64,000 nucleotides of DNA from CAVRQM01 sp963723455 (GCA_963723455.1 CAVRQM010000005.1:310001-374000); one strand, 5' to 3'. Shown: positions 10,872-20,529, numbered from the stretch's first letter. Notes: generated from the letters alone by a model not told the origin. A program made the numbers and translations.

Positions 10872-12428
10872 TCAGCCCCCGGCCGGGCGGCCGACCACGC
10901 CGAAGCGGCGGGCCAGCAGCCAGGTGGCCAGGAGCGACAGCCCGACCAGCATCGCCGCGAATGGCGCGGCGGCGGCATAGGCGAGGGCAGAGCTGTTGGC
11001 CCACATTTCGGTGGCCAGGGTGCGCGTGCCGATCGGCACCAGCAACAGGGTCGCGGTCAGCTCCGTCACCACCGCGACGAACACCAGCGCCGCCGCCGCA
11101 CCCAGCCCCGGTCCGGCCAGCGGGAGCACCACCCGCCAGACGACCTGGTACCAGGCCAGCCCCAGCGAACGCCCGGCCTCCTCCAGCCGGCCCTGCACCT
11201 GGCCGAGTGCGGCGCGCACGCTGACCAGCGCCAGCGGCAGGAACAGGATGGCATAGGCGACTACCAGCAACGCGGCGCTCTGATACAGCGGCCGCAGCAC
11301 TTGCGCGGTCAGCGACACCAGGGCGAGCGCCACCACGATGCCCGGCATGCCCTGCGCCAGGTACGCGGTCGGCTCGATCATGCGGCTGGCCCATCCCTCA
11401 TAACGGGTCGCCAGATACCCGAGCGGCAGCGCCAGGGCCACCGTGACGGCAGCGCCGGCCAGACCCAGCCCGACCGAGGCGGCGGCCGCGCGGAGCAGGG
11501 CGGCGACCGACGCCGCCGAGGGCGCGGTCGCCAGCGCCGCATGCTGGGTCAGCCAGAACAGCACCATGCCCACCGGCACACCCAACGTCACCAGCGCCAG
11601 CCCGGCAAAGGCCGCCGTAATCAGCCAGCGCGCGCGGCCGGGATCGCGCAGGGTCATCTGCCGCCGGGTGAAGCTGCCCAGGCGCGCGTAGCGGGCGCGG
11701 CCGCGCACCGTCGCCTCGCCGATCACGCAGGCCAGGCACAGCAGCACCAGTACCAGGGCCAGCAGCGACGGCTCGGCGCCGGCGAAGCCGACCCGGTATT
11801 CGGCGTAGATCTCGGTGGTGAAGGTGCGGAAGCGCAGCAGCGACAGCGCGCCGAACTCGACCAGCGTGTCCAGCCCGACCAGCAGCATCCCGCCCAGCAG
11901 CGCCGGGCGCAATTGCGGCAGCACCACGCGGGCGAAACACTCCCACGGCCCGTTGCCCAGCGCCCGCGCGGTTTCCTCAAGCGCCGGGTCCATGCCGCGC
12001 AGGGCGGCGGCGACTGGCAGATAGACCAGCGGGAAATAGGCGCAGGTCACCACCAGCAGCGCGCCCCAGAAATCCTGCAGCGCCGGGCTGAGCGACACCC
12101 AGGCAAAGCTGGAGATGAACGGCGGCACAGCCAGCGGCACCGCCGCCAGCACCGCGAAGGCGCGTCGGCCCGGAAAGCGGGTGCGCTCGACGAACCAGGC
12201 GGCGCCGGTGCCGACCAGCCCGGCGGCGAGTGCGGTGGCCGTGGTCAGCGCCAGCGTGTTCAGCAGCAGCCGCCCGACCAGCGGCCGCCACAGCAGCTCT
12301 GCCGCGGCGGCTGCGCCGATCGTGCTCGCCTGCCACAGCACGACCAGCGCCGGAAGCAGAACCAGGGCGGCGACCGGGGCCGATGCCGCCAGCAGCCGTC
12401 CGGGCGGCCGCCGGGCGAAATCGGGCAT
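10872..12428 (-). CDS. fbpB: Fe(III)-type ABC transporter permease (fused double permease)
   Basis: A 518-residue inner membrane protein made of two homologous permease halves, as in FbpB/SfuB, with about twelve helices. Each half has an EAA-type loop that docks on the ATPase: EETARALGNGPWECFARVVL at about residue 155 and EEAGRSLGLAWYQVVWRVVL at about residue 425. It starts 27 bases after the binding-protein gene and ends 6 bases before the ATPase gene, so the three form one operon for periplasmic iron uptake. Confidence 0.9.
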   Translation of the reverse strand: MPDFARRPPGRLLAASAPVAALVLLPALVVLWQASTIGAAAAAELLWRPLVGRLLLNTLALTTATALAAGLVGTGAAWFVERTRFPGRRAFAVLAAVPLAVPPFISSFAWVSLSPALQDFWGALLVVTCAYFPLVYLPVAAALRGMDPALEETARALGNGPWECFARVVLPQLRPALLGGMLLVGLDTLVEFGALSLLRFRTFTTEIYAEYRVGFAGAEPSLLALVLVLLCLACVIGEATVRGRARYARLGSFTRRQMTLRDPGRARWLITAAFAGLALVTLGVPVGMVLFWLTQHAALATAPSAASVAALLRAAAASVGLGLAGAAVTVALALPLGYLATRYEGWASRMIEPTAYLAQGMPGIVVALALVSLTAQVLRPLYQSAALLVVAYAILFLPLALVSVRAALGQVQGRLEEAGRSLGLAWYQVVWRVVLPLAGPGLGAAAALVFVAVVTELTATLLLVPIGTRTLATEMWANSSALAYAAAAPFAAMLVGLSLLATWLLARRFGVVGRPAGG

Positions 12429-12455
12429 CAGATGCGGCGCATCAGGATTGGTGCA

Positions 12456-13503
12456 TCAGATCAGGTCGGCCTCTCGCAGCAGGGCGGCGGCGTCGCGGTC
12501 GTCGCCCAGCTGCGCCGGGCCGAGCGGCGGCGGCTGCAGCTGCGCCATCGGCGTCAGGGCCGCGTTCGGCTGCACGCCCGGGACCAGCGGGTATTCGAAG
12601 CTGATATTGCTGCGCGCCATCATCTCCTGCGCCGGCCGGCTGACCAGGAATGCCACGAACTGCTGCGCCTCGGCCGGATGGGCGCTGGATTTCAGCACCG
12701 CCGCGCCGGACACGTTCAGCAATCCGCCGACGTCTCCATGGGCGAAATGGTGGATGCGGCTGGTCATGTGGTCGGCGCCCTTTTCGGCCGCCAGCCGCTC
12801 CCAGTAATAGCTGTTGATGATCCCCGTCGCGACCGCGCCGCGCTCCACCGCGGCGACCACGCCCTCGTCGTCGTCGAACAGCTGTGCGTTGTCGTGCAGG
12901 CCGCGCAGCCAGGCCAGCGCCGCGGGCCGACCCTGCATCGCGGCAACTGCGCCGACCAGCGGCAGGAAATCGGCGTCGGTAGGGGCGACCGCCAGCTTGC
13001 CCTTCCAGGCCGGTCCGGCGAGATCGAGCAGCGAGGCCGGCAGCGCCGCCTCGGCGATCCTGGCCGGCGCGTAGGCCAGCACGTTCTCGCGCGCCAGCAC
13101 ACCGACCCACGACCCGTCCGGCGCGCTGTACGCGGGCCGGCACCGAAGCCAGCGTCGCCGACGCGACCTGGGCGAGCAGGTGCTGCTCGTCGAGCAGCAC
13201 CAGCTCCGGCGAGTTCTCGGTGAAATACACATCTGCCGGGGAAGACGCGCCCTCCTGCATCAGCTGGCCGGCAATGGCCGGGGCTTCGCCGGAGTGCACC
13301 CGCACGGCAATCCCGCTCGCCTTGGTGAACGCGGCGATCAGCATGTCCACCATCTGTTCATGCTGCGCGCTGTACAGCGTCAGCACCGCCGCTGCGGCCC
13401 GCGCGCGGCCCGCCGTCATCGGCAGCAACGCCGCCGCGCCCAGCCAGGGTGCGGCGCCGCAGATGGCGCGGCGGGTCAGGTGGATGGACGGACTTGCCGA
13501 CAT
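12456..13503 (-). pseudogene. fbpA: Fe(III)-binding periplasmic protein, frameshifted
   Basis: Substrate-binding component of the iron ABC transporter. The N-terminal part (from 13503) has a Tat-like signal peptide, LTRRAICGAAPWLGAAALLP, and mature start VLTLYSAQHEQMVDMLIAAF. At about 13131 the frame changes: one extra G in CGCGTAC turns the expected VPARYSAPDGSWVG into VPARVQRAG. From there the second frame continues to 12456 and carries the FbpA iron-ligand pair in GIINSYYWERLAAEKG. A GGAGG sequence lies 8 bases before the start. Everything else is intact and the downstream genes are whole, so a one-base sequencing error is as likely as a true pseudogene. Confidence 0.82.
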
Positions 13504-13531
13504 TCATTTGCCTCCAGGATCACCGGCTCAG

Positions 13532-13548
13532 TTGCGATCGCTTCGCAA
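13532..13548. promoter_or_regulatory. 17-bp inverted repeat upstream of the iron transporter operon
   Basis: TTGCGA-TCGCT-TCGCAA is a perfect 6-bp inverted repeat with a 5-bp spacer. It lies 29 bases upstream of the fbpA start, where an iron-responsive repressor would sit. It is not a canonical Fur box, and other regulators of iron genes are known in alphaproteobacteria (Irr, RirA, MntR-like Fur). Which one binds here is not visible. The rest of the 224-bp gap to fumC shows nothing else clear. Confidence 0.4.
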
Positions 13549-13727
13549 TTGCAGAGCCTGGCTAGCATCCGTCCGGCTGCCGGTCAAACTCGCTGGCCGG
13601 GCGGGCGTGCGCTCACGGCCTCGATCGGCTGCGCAGGTCGGATGAACGAACGCCGGCGGCCCGGGCAGCGGCAGCTATCCGATCAGGACGGTGCGCCCGT
13701 TCGCCACACGATCGCCGTGGCGCTCGA

Positions 13728-15179
13728 TCATCCGTCGCCCAGCATCCGCCGTGCGTCCACCACCTCATCGAAGCGCGCTGCGTCGATCGCGCCGGACCGC
13801 AGCGCCGCCTCGCGCAGGGTCAGGCCCTGCGTGTGGGCGTCATGCGCGATCTGCGCGGCGCGGTCGTAACCGATCACCGGGCTGAGCGCGGTCACCAGCA
13901 TCAGCGAGCGGCCGACCAGCTCGGCGATGCGCTCGCGGTCCAGCTCGGCGCCCTCGACGGCGTGCTTGCGGAACCCGTCGCAGGCGTCGCCGAGGTTGCG
14001 GGCGGCGTGCAGGAAGTTGCCGATCACCAGCGGGCGCATCACGTTCAGCTGGAAATTGCCCTGCGCGCCGGCGAAGGCGACCGCGCTGTCCAGCCCGAAG
14101 ACCTGTGTGCAGACCATCACCATCGCCTCGGACTGCGTGGGATTGACCTTGCCGGGCATGATTGAGGAACCCGGCTCGTTTTCCGGCAACCGCAGCTCGC
14201 CAAGGCCGCAGCGCGGGCCGGATGCCAGCCAGCGGATGTCGTTGGCGATCTTCTGCAGCACCACCGCCAGCCCGCGCAGCCCGGCCATCGCTGCCACCAT
14301 CGCATCCAGCCCGGCCAGGGCGGCGAACTTGTTGGGCGCGGTGACGAAGGGGTGGCCGGTCCACTCCGCGACCAGAGCGGCCACCTCCGCGCCGAAGCCC
14401 GGCGGCGCGTTAAGCCCGGTGCCGACCGCAGTGCCGCCCAGCGCCAGGCCGTGCAGCCCGTCGAGCGCGACGCGCAGGCGGTCCTCGGCATCGGCGAGCT
14501 GGGCCTCGAAGCCCGACCATTCCTGCCCGACCGACAGCGGAACCGCGTCCATCAGATGCGTGCGGCCGATCTTGACCACATCGGCCCAGGCCGCCGCCTT
14601 GTCGGCGATCGCCGCGCGCAATGCCGCGGTCTGCGCCAGCATCGCGTGTCCGGCCAGCACCGCGGCGATGTGCATGGCGGTGGGGAAAATGTCGTTGGAC
14701 GACTGGCCCATGTTGATGTCGTCGTTCGGATGCACCGGCGACTTGCTGCCGATCTCGCCGCCGAGCAGCTGGATGGCGCGGTTCGCCAGCACCTCGTTGA
14801 CATTCATGTTGCTCTGCGTGCCCGAGCCGGTCTGCCAGAGCGACAGCGGAAACTCGGCGTCGAGCGCGCCGGAGATCGCCTCGTCGGCGGCTTGGCCGAT
14901 TGCCGCGGCCTTCCACGCCGGCATCCGGCCGGCGGCTTCGTGCACCCGTGCGGCGGCCTTCTTCACCATCGCCAGGGCGTGCGCGACGGCCAGCGGCATG
15001 CGGTCGTCGCCGATCGCGAAATGCTGCAGACTGCGCTGCGTCTGCGCGCCCCAGTAGCGGTCGGCCGGCACTTCGATCGCGCCCATCGAGTCGGTCTCGG
15101 ACCGCGTGCCGGCGGCGGCGATGCCGACCGGAATCGCGCGCAGCATCGGCTGGGGTGCGGATTGCTGGTCAGCCTGCAT
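13728..15179 (-). CDS. fumC: Class II fumarate hydratase
   Basis: Fumarase C of the TCA cycle (reversible hydration of fumarate to L-malate), iron-independent, about 483 residues. The superfamily signature is present as GSSIMPGKVNPTQSEA, with further family blocks SGTQSNMNVNEVLANRA, HPNDDINMGQSSND and KIGRTHLMDA. The start at 15179 is preferred over ATG 15203 because GAGAGAGGAC lies just upstream of it; either gives an N-terminal extension of about 20 residues before the usual AGTRSETDSMGAIEVP. It is read toward fbpA with 224 bp between them. Confidence 0.92.
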   Translation of the reverse strand: MQADQQSAPQPMLRAIPVGIAAAGTRSETDSMGAIEVPADRYWGAQTQRSLQHFAIGDDRMPLAVAHALAMVKKAAARVHEAAGRMPAWKAAAIGQAADEAISGALDAEFPLSLWQTGSGTQSNMNVNEVLANRAIQLLGGEIGSKSPVHPNDDINMGQSSNDIFPTAMHIAAVLAGHAMLAQTAALRAAIADKAAAWADVVKIGRTHLMDAVPLSVGQEWSGFEAQLADAEDRLRVALDGLHGLALGGTAVGTGLNAPPGFGAEVAALVAEWTGHPFVTAPNKFAALAGLDAMVAAMAGLRGLAVVLQKIANDIRWLASGPRCGLGELRLPENEPGSSIMPGKVNPTQSEAMVMVCTQVFGLDSAVAFAGAQGNFQLNVMRPLVIGNFLHAARNLGDACDGFRKHAVEGAELDRERIAELVGRSLMLVTALSPVIGYDRAAQIAHDAHTQGLTLREAALRSGAIDAARFDEVVDARRMLGDG

Positions 15180-15306
15180 GGTCGGCGTCCTCTCTCTCGG
15201 CATCCGCCCGTCGGATGGCGTGGCGCCGGGCCGGTTCCGACCCGTGCGAGAGGACGTATTCGCGGTCGTGCAGTTTGGCCAGGGGAGGGGGGTGGTGATG
15301 GCGCTG

Positions 15307-15339
15307 CCCCGGCACTCTCATCGCCAGAGAGTGCCGGGG
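15307..15339 (-). terminator. Hairpin terminator after the ABC exporter
   Basis: A perfect 13-bp stem (CCCCGGCACTCTC paired with GAGAGTGCCGGGG) with a 7-base loop lies 23 bases past the stop of the exporter gene on the minus strand. There is no T-run after it, so it may act with Rho or as an mRNA-stabilising end. Confidence 0.55.
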
Positions 15340-15362
15340 GTGCAAACCTGCGTGCCGGAGCT

Positions 15363-17231
15363 CTACGCTGCCAGTCTCAGCTCCTCGCCGCCGGTCTCGC
15401 TGCCCGCCTGCTGCTTGCGGAGCAGTTCGCGGTATGGACCCGGCCGGTGCGCCAGTTCGAACGGCGAGCCGTCGTCGATCACCTGGCCATCGGCCATGAC
15501 CACGATGCGGTCGAAATTGCGCAACGTGGACAGGCGGTGGGCGATGGCGATGACGGTGCGACCCTCCATCAGCGTGTCCAGCGCCTGCTGGATCGCCGCC
15601 TCGCTTTCGCTGTCCAGCGCCGAGGTGGCCTCGTCCAGCAGCAGGATCGGCGCGTCCTTCAGCAGCGCCCGCGCGATCGCCAGCCGCTGCCTCTGGCCGC
15701 CCGACAGCTTGGTGCCGCGATCGCCGACCACCGTGTCGTAGCCCTCCGGCAAGGCCTCGATGAAGTCGCAGCGCGCCATGCTGGCGGCGGTCAGCACCTC
15801 GCGCTCGCTGGCCTCCGGCTTGGCGTACCGGATGTTCTCCAGCACGGAGCGGTGGAACATCGAGATGTCCTGCGGCACCACGGCCACCATTTCGACCAGG
15901 CTTTCCTGGGTGATGGCGCGGATGTCCTGGTTGTCGATGCTCACCCGCCCGTCGCTCACGTCGTAGAACCGCTGCAGCAGCGACAGCACGGTGGACTTGC
16001 CGGCCCCCGAGGCGCCGACCAGGCCGACCCGCTGGCCCGGCTCGATCACCAGATCCAGCCCGTTCAGCACCGGCTTGCGCCCGGGATAGGCGAAGCGGAC
16101 ATCCTGGAAGGCGACCCGCCCCGGCCCCGGCATCAGCGGACGCGCGCCCTCGCGGTCGGTCAGCGAATGCGGCACCAGCAGTGCGGCGATCGCCTCCTCC
16201 AGCCGGGCGACGTGCTGCGTCAGATCGACCAGCGCCACCGCCAGGTCGCGGGTGCTGTGCAGGATCAGGAAGCCCAGCGAGCAGATCAGCACCAGATCGC
16301 CCGGCGAGGCCTGCCCATGCTGCCACATCGTCACGCCCCAGGCCAGCAGCCCGGCGCACAGCAGCGCGGTCAGCACGGCGTGGATCAGCCGCAGCTTTTC
16401 CATGTAGAACAGGCTGCGCCGGCGCGCGCTCATTTCCGTGCCGATGCTCTCGCCCACCCGCTCGCGCTCGCGCCAGGTGGCGCCGAAGGCGCGCACCACG
16501 CCCATGTTGCTGACCACGTCCACCAGCTCGCCATCGACCGCCGCCGCGTGCTGCGCATAGTCGCGGTGCAGCGGCGTGCCGCGCTTGGCCAGGCGGTAGA
16601 TGATGGTCGCCATGGCCAGGCTGGCCGCGACCAGCACGCCGGCCATCAGCGGATTGACGGTGATGATCATGGCGATGGCGATTACCACCGCCAGGCAGGG
16701 CGGCAGCACGTTCCAGGTGGTCGTGGTCTCGATCTGGAAGGCGGCGTTGGAGGTCGCGCTGATGCGCCCGGCCAGCGTGCCGGGCAGGCGGTCGGCGAAG
16801 TAGCTGGAGGCGTGGCCGGTCAGGTGCGCGAACAGGTCGCGCCGCACGTCGCCGGTCACCGCGACGAAGGCCCGCGCCGCCATCAGCCCGCCCAGCCGCC
16901 ATGTCAGGTTGTCCGCCGCGATCATCGCGCATAGCAGGGCGAACGCGCCCCACACCGCAGCGCCCGGCGCGTGCGGTCCCTGCGAGACCGCGTCGATCAG
17001 CCGCTTGATGCCATACTGGGTCGAGACCGAGGCCAGCACCGCGCCGGTGATAGAGGCCAGCACGATCAGGTGCTGCACCGGATGGCGGCGGACATAGTGC
17101 AGCAGGAATCCTATCGGCCGGCTGTGATAGCCGAGCATTCCGGCCTGCTCCGGCGGATTGCCGCGCGCGGCGGGATGGGTCTGCCTGGTCGCAACCGGAC
17201 GCAGGCGATCGAGAGCGATTTCGGACGGCAT
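15363..17231 (-). CDS. ABC exporter, fused transmembrane and ATPase domains (MsbA/MDR-like)
   Basis: A 622-residue half-transporter. The membrane domain (about residues 40-340, six helices) is followed by an ATPase with Walker A GLVGASGAGKSTVLSLL, Q-loop VAVVPQDISMFHR, signature KLSGGQRQRLAIARALL, Walker B ILLLDEATSALDSESE and H-loop IAIAHRLSTL. This layout is that of lipid or drug exporters. The substrate cannot be read from sequence. It ends at a strong hairpin and is divergent from the GT4 glycosyltransferase gene; the 250-bp gap between them should hold both promoters. Confidence 0.85.
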   Translation of the reverse strand: MPSEIALDRLRPVATRQTHPAARGNPPEQAGMLGYHSRPIGFLLHYVRRHPVQHLIVLASITGAVLASVSTQYGIKRLIDAVSQGPHAPGAAVWGAFALLCAMIAADNLTWRLGGLMAARAFVAVTGDVRRDLFAHLTGHASSYFADRLPGTLAGRISATSNAAFQIETTTTWNVLPPCLAVVIAIAMIITVNPLMAGVLVAASLAMATIIYRLAKRGTPLHRDYAQHAAAVDGELVDVVSNMGVVRAFGATWRERERVGESIGTEMSARRRSLFYMEKLRLIHAVLTALLCAGLLAWGVTMWQHGQASPGDLVLICSLGFLILHSTRDLAVALVDLTQHVARLEEAIAALLVPHSLTDREGARPLMPGPGRVAFQDVRFAYPGRKPVLNGLDLVIEPGQRVGLVGASGAGKSTVLSLLQRFYDVSDGRVSIDNQDIRAITQESLVEMVAVVPQDISMFHRSVLENIRYAKPEASEREVLTAASMARCDFIEALPEGYDTVVGDRGTKLSGGQRQRLAIARALLKDAPILLLDEATSALDSESEAAIQQALDTLMEGRTVIAIAHRLSTLRNFDRIVVMADGQVIDDGSPFELAHRPGPYRELLRKQQAGSETGGEELRLAA

Positions 17232-17481
17232 CGTGGGACTACCCCTGGGGCGTGCTGAAGCGTCCTGGGTGATACGCAGGCAATGCGGCCGGATTTTGTC
17301 AGGATGGCCGGTTCACGAAAAAAAGAGGTGAAACGGAGCCGCCGCTGCGGCGTCATGCACGCGCCCATCTTTCGCCATTTTCCCGGCATACATGCTCGTC
17401 ACAGGATCGCCGGAGTGCATTGCTCTGCCTTGCTGCCGGTGCTCGTGTCGTTATTGATCTGTATCGAAAGGTCCATCTCAC

Positions 17482-18562
17482 ATGCGTATCGCCCAGATCG
17501 CCCCGTTGTTCGAGGCGGTGCCGCCCAAGCTGTATGGCGGCACCGAGCGCGTCGTCTCGGCGCTGACTGAGGAGCTGGTGGCGATGGGTCACGACGTGAC
17601 CCTGTTCGCCAGCGGCGACAGCGTCACCGCGGCCACGCTGGATGCGATCCGGCCGCAGGCGCTGCGACTGGATCCCGAAATCAAGGACTGGGTGTCCTGC
17701 GTCAACCGGCAGGTGGAACTGGTGCGGCGGCGCGCGCATGAGTTCGACATCATGCACTTCCACATCGACTACTTCCCGAACTCGGTGATGACGCGGCAAT
17801 CGACGCCCTTCCTGACCACCATACACGGCCGGCTCGACTTGCCTGAGTTCGCCGACATCTATCGGCTGTTCCCGCAGGTGCCGATGGTGTCGATCAGCGA
17901 CAACCAGCGCGGCCCGCTGCCCGACCTGAACTGGGTGCGCACTGTGCTGCACGGCATGCCCGAGCAGAAGCTGCGCCCGCTGCCCGGCTCGATCCTGCCC
18001 GGCGCCGGCCAGGACTACTTCGCCTTCCTCGGCCGCATCTCGCCGGAAAAGGGCATCGAGAGCGCCATCCGCATCGCCACCGCCTGCGGCGTGACGCTGA
18101 AGGTCGCGGCGAAGGTCGATGTGGCCGACAAGAAGTATTATGAAGCTTCGGTGGCGCCGCTGCTGGCGGCCGCTGGCGCGAACGTGGAGTTCATCGGCGA
18201 GATCAACGACGCGCAGAAGCCGGCCTTCCTGTCCGGCGCCAAGGCGCTGCTGTTCCCGATCGACTGGCCGGAGCCGTTCGGCCTGGTGATGATCGAGGCG
18301 ATGGCCTGTGGCTGTCCGGTGATCGCACGCCGCCGCGGCTCGGTGCCCGAGGTGATGGACGACGGCCTGACCGGGTTCGTGATCGAGAACGAGGCCGAGG
18401 CGATCGCCGCCTGCGGCCGGATCGACACGCTCGACCGCGCCGCGATCCGCCGCCAGTTCGAGAAGCGCTGGACCGCGCGGCGCATGGCCGAAGACTATGT
18501 GGATGTGTACCGAGGACCTGATCGACGCGCGCCAGCCGCGCCTGCGCGCCGTCGGCGACTGA
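17482..18562 (+). CDS. GT4-family glycosyltransferase (one-base insertion near the 3' end)
   Basis: A GT-B fold glycosyltransferase of about 360 residues. The N-terminal donor loop motif is PPKLYGGTERVVSALTEELV, and the C-terminal nucleotide-sugar site has GRISPEKGIESAIRIA and DWPEPFGLVMIEAMACGCPVI with the paired acidic residues of GT4. No signal peptide is visible. After EDYVDVY the frame breaks at about 18513: removing one base from CGAGGAC restores RDLIDARQPRLRAVGD and a stop at 18560-18562. As written, the frame runs on without a stop into the next gene and ends at 19116, an apparent fusion that I think is an artefact. A GAAAGG site precedes the start. The acceptor is unknown. Confidence 0.8.
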
Positions 18563-18568
18563 CCGCAC

Positions 18569-18600
18569 GCCGCCTCCGGGGCCGAAGGCGGCTCCGGAGG
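18569..18600 (+). terminator. Hairpin after GT4, with an alternative fold covering the next ribosome site
   Basis: GCCGCCT (18569-18575) can pair with AGGCGGC (18586-18592) as a terminator for the GT4 gene. An alternative pairing, CCTCCGG (18573-18579) with CCGGAGG (18594-18600), would cover the GGAGGAGGG ribosome site of the next gene. The two folds share bases, so they exclude each other. Confidence 0.4.
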
Positions 18601-18604
18601 AGGG

Positions 18605-19116
18605 ATGGCGATGCCCGATACGTTCGATCGCGAGCGCTGGCCAGTCCTGCCTATCTGTTCGCCATGACCAGTCCTGCCTCTGTTCGCCATGAAATGTCGG
18701 GCGATGCGGCTGGGAGGCGCCGACAGCGCATCCGCCATCGAGGACATCCGCCAGCTGGGACGCGAACGGGGGGGTTCACAGCGGACGCGGCTCTGGAGTC
18801 CGTGGCGGCGTTCTTCCCCCGGCGGCTGCTTGAACCAAGACCGCAATTCGGCATCGAGGAACTGTTCCCCGGCGACGCCTATCTGGCCGCCACCGCCGAA
18901 CACCTGGCCTCGATGTACCGGCTGCGCCCACCCGCATGGTGCTGGGAATACGGCATGGATGTGCGGGAGCCGTTCTTTGCCGGCGGCCTGGAATCGGTGA
19001 AGGCTGTGCTGACGCTGGAAAGCCCGGCGGCGTTTCGCCGCAGGCTGCTGTTCGTCAGCAAGAATGCGCTGTCGCGCGCCAGTCAGTATGTTGCGGAGCC
19101 GGGCGATTCGCCATAA
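18605..19116 (+). pseudogene. Conserved hypothetical protein, broken by a short tandem duplication and a G-run indel
   Basis: ATG at 18605 follows GGAGGAGGG and begins MAMPDTFDRERWPVLP. A stop follows at 18665-18667 because CCAGTCCTGCCT...CTGTTCGCCATGA is present twice in tandem (about 18641-18691). Removing one copy gives an open frame through MRLGGADSASAIEDIRQLGR. A second break is a run of seven Gs at about 18768-18774; eight would join RERGG to FTADAALESVAAFFPRRLLE. The C-terminal part up to 19116 is well formed, with aromatic-rich MYRLRPPAWCWEYGMDVREP and AFRRRLLFVSKNALSRA. I do not recognise the function. Because of the upstream frame error it reads as a tail on the GT4 protein. Confidence 0.6.
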
Positions 19117-19160
19117 GGTCGGGCCGCGCTACAAATGTAAATCGGGGGAAACAGGAACTC

Positions 19161-20507
19161 ATGCGCAAGCTCATGCTCGCCACGGTCGCCGCCGTGGCGC
19201 TCGCTGCCGCCCTGCCGTCCGGTCAGGCCCGCGCCGACGACTGGCTGGCCAAGGCGGCGGCGCCGTTCAAGGGCACCAAGCTGAACGTCATCTTCCTCGA
19301 CCGGCCCGGCTATCGCGCCATCGAGAAGCTGCTGCCGGATTTCGAGACGCGGACCGGGATCAAGATTGGCTACGAGGTCGTTCCCTATGAGAACACCCGC
19401 GAAAAGGAAGTGCTTAACTTCAACAGCCAGGGTGAGCTGACCATCGCGCTGGTCGATCTGGTTTGGCTCGGGGAATACGCCGAGAACGGCTGGATCCTGC
19501 CGGTGGACAAGTTCGCCTCGGACCCGTCGATCACCGACCCGAACCTCAACCTGCCGGGGTTCTTCCCGCTGCTGCTGAACGCCTTTGGCACCTGGGGCGG
19601 CAAGGTGTACGGCCTGCCGTTCGACAATTATTCCGGGCTGCTGTTCTACAACAAGTGCCAGCTCAAGGCCGCCGGCTTCGACAAGCCGCCCGCCACCTGG
19701 ACCGAGCTGCGCGACACCTACGCGCCGAAACTGACCGACAAGGCGGCCAACCACTATGGCTACGCCCTGCAATCGCTGCGCGGCGAAACCCAGTCGGCCG
19801 ACAGCTTCATGCGCGTGCTGTGGCCGTTCGGCGGGTCGCTGCTGGACAAGACCTTCCACTCCAACCTGGAGAGCGCCGACAGTCAGAAGGGGCTGGAGTT
19901 CCGCCAGTCGCTGCTGCCCTACATGCCGCCGGGCGTGGTCAGCTACGATCACGCCGAGGCGGTGAACGCGCTGGCGCAAGGCAATGTCTCGATGATCACC
20001 GAATGGTCGGCGTTCTACCCGACGCTGACCGACCCCAAGACCTCCAAGATCGGCGACTGCCTGGGCGTCGCGCCCGAGCCGGCCGGGCCGGCCGGACGCT
20101 TGCCGGCGCTGGGCGGCTTTTCGCTTGCGGTGGCGGCACAAGGCACCGAGGCGCAGCAGAAGGCGTCCTGGCTGTTCATCCAGTGGGCGACCAGCGAGGA
20201 CATCGCGCGCGCCTATGTCGAGGCCGGCGGCGTCTCGGGGCGGATGTCGATCTACCAGCAGCCGGACATCCGCGCGAAATACTCGTTTGTCGAACCGATG
20301 GTCGAGAGCTGGCAGAAGGGCGTCCCCGAGTTCCGTCCCCGCTTTCCGGCCTGGCCGGCGATTTCCGAGGTGGTGGCCGAGTGGGGCAGCAAGATGGAGC
20401 TGGGCCAGGTCAGCACCGAGGCGGGGGCGAAGGAGATCGGCACCCGCATGGACGCGATCCTGGCCAAGGAAGGCTATTACGACGGCAAGAAGCCGCTGCT
20501 GCAGTAG
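19161..20507 (+). CDS. Extracellular solute-binding protein of a CUT1-type sugar ABC importer
   Basis: A 448-residue periplasmic binding protein with a signal peptide (MRKLMLATVAAVALAAALP, cleavage near ARADDW). The body has the family-1 binding-protein pattern: KLNVIFLDRPGYRAIEKLLP, ALVDLVWLGEYAENGWI, GLPFDNYSGLLFYNK and EWSAFYPTL. The start at 19161 is chosen for the GGGGGAAACAGGA site just upstream and the signal peptide. It is followed by two permease genes and a SorC-type regulator, suggesting uptake of a sugar or sugar alcohol. No ATPase gene accompanies the cluster. Confidence 0.87.
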   Translation: MRKLMLATVAAVALAAALPSGQARADDWLAKAAAPFKGTKLNVIFLDRPGYRAIEKLLPDFETRTGIKIGYEVVPYENTREKEVLNFNSQGELTIALVDLVWLGEYAENGWILPVDKFASDPSITDPNLNLPGFFPLLLNAFGTWGGKVYGLPFDNYSGLLFYNKCQLKAAGFDKPPATWTELRDTYAPKLTDKAANHYGYALQSLRGETQSADSFMRVLWPFGGSLLDKTFHSNLESADSQKGLEFRQSLLPYMPPGVVSYDHAEAVNALAQGNVSMITEWSAFYPTLTDPKTSKIGDCLGVAPEPAGPAGRLPALGGFSLAVAAQGTEAQQKASWLFIQWATSEDIARAYVEAGGVSGRMSIYQQPDIRAKYSFVEPMVESWQKGVPEFRPRFPAWPAISEVVAEWGSKMELGQVSTEAGAKEIGTRMDAILAKEGYYDGKKPLLQ

Positions 20508-20529
20508 CCGCATCTCGTGAGCGCGAACG

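Noticed and set aside
11301..13223. Open frame of 640 codons on the plus strand opposite fbpB and fbpA
   Set aside because: Gln/Arg-rich antisense frame without domains.
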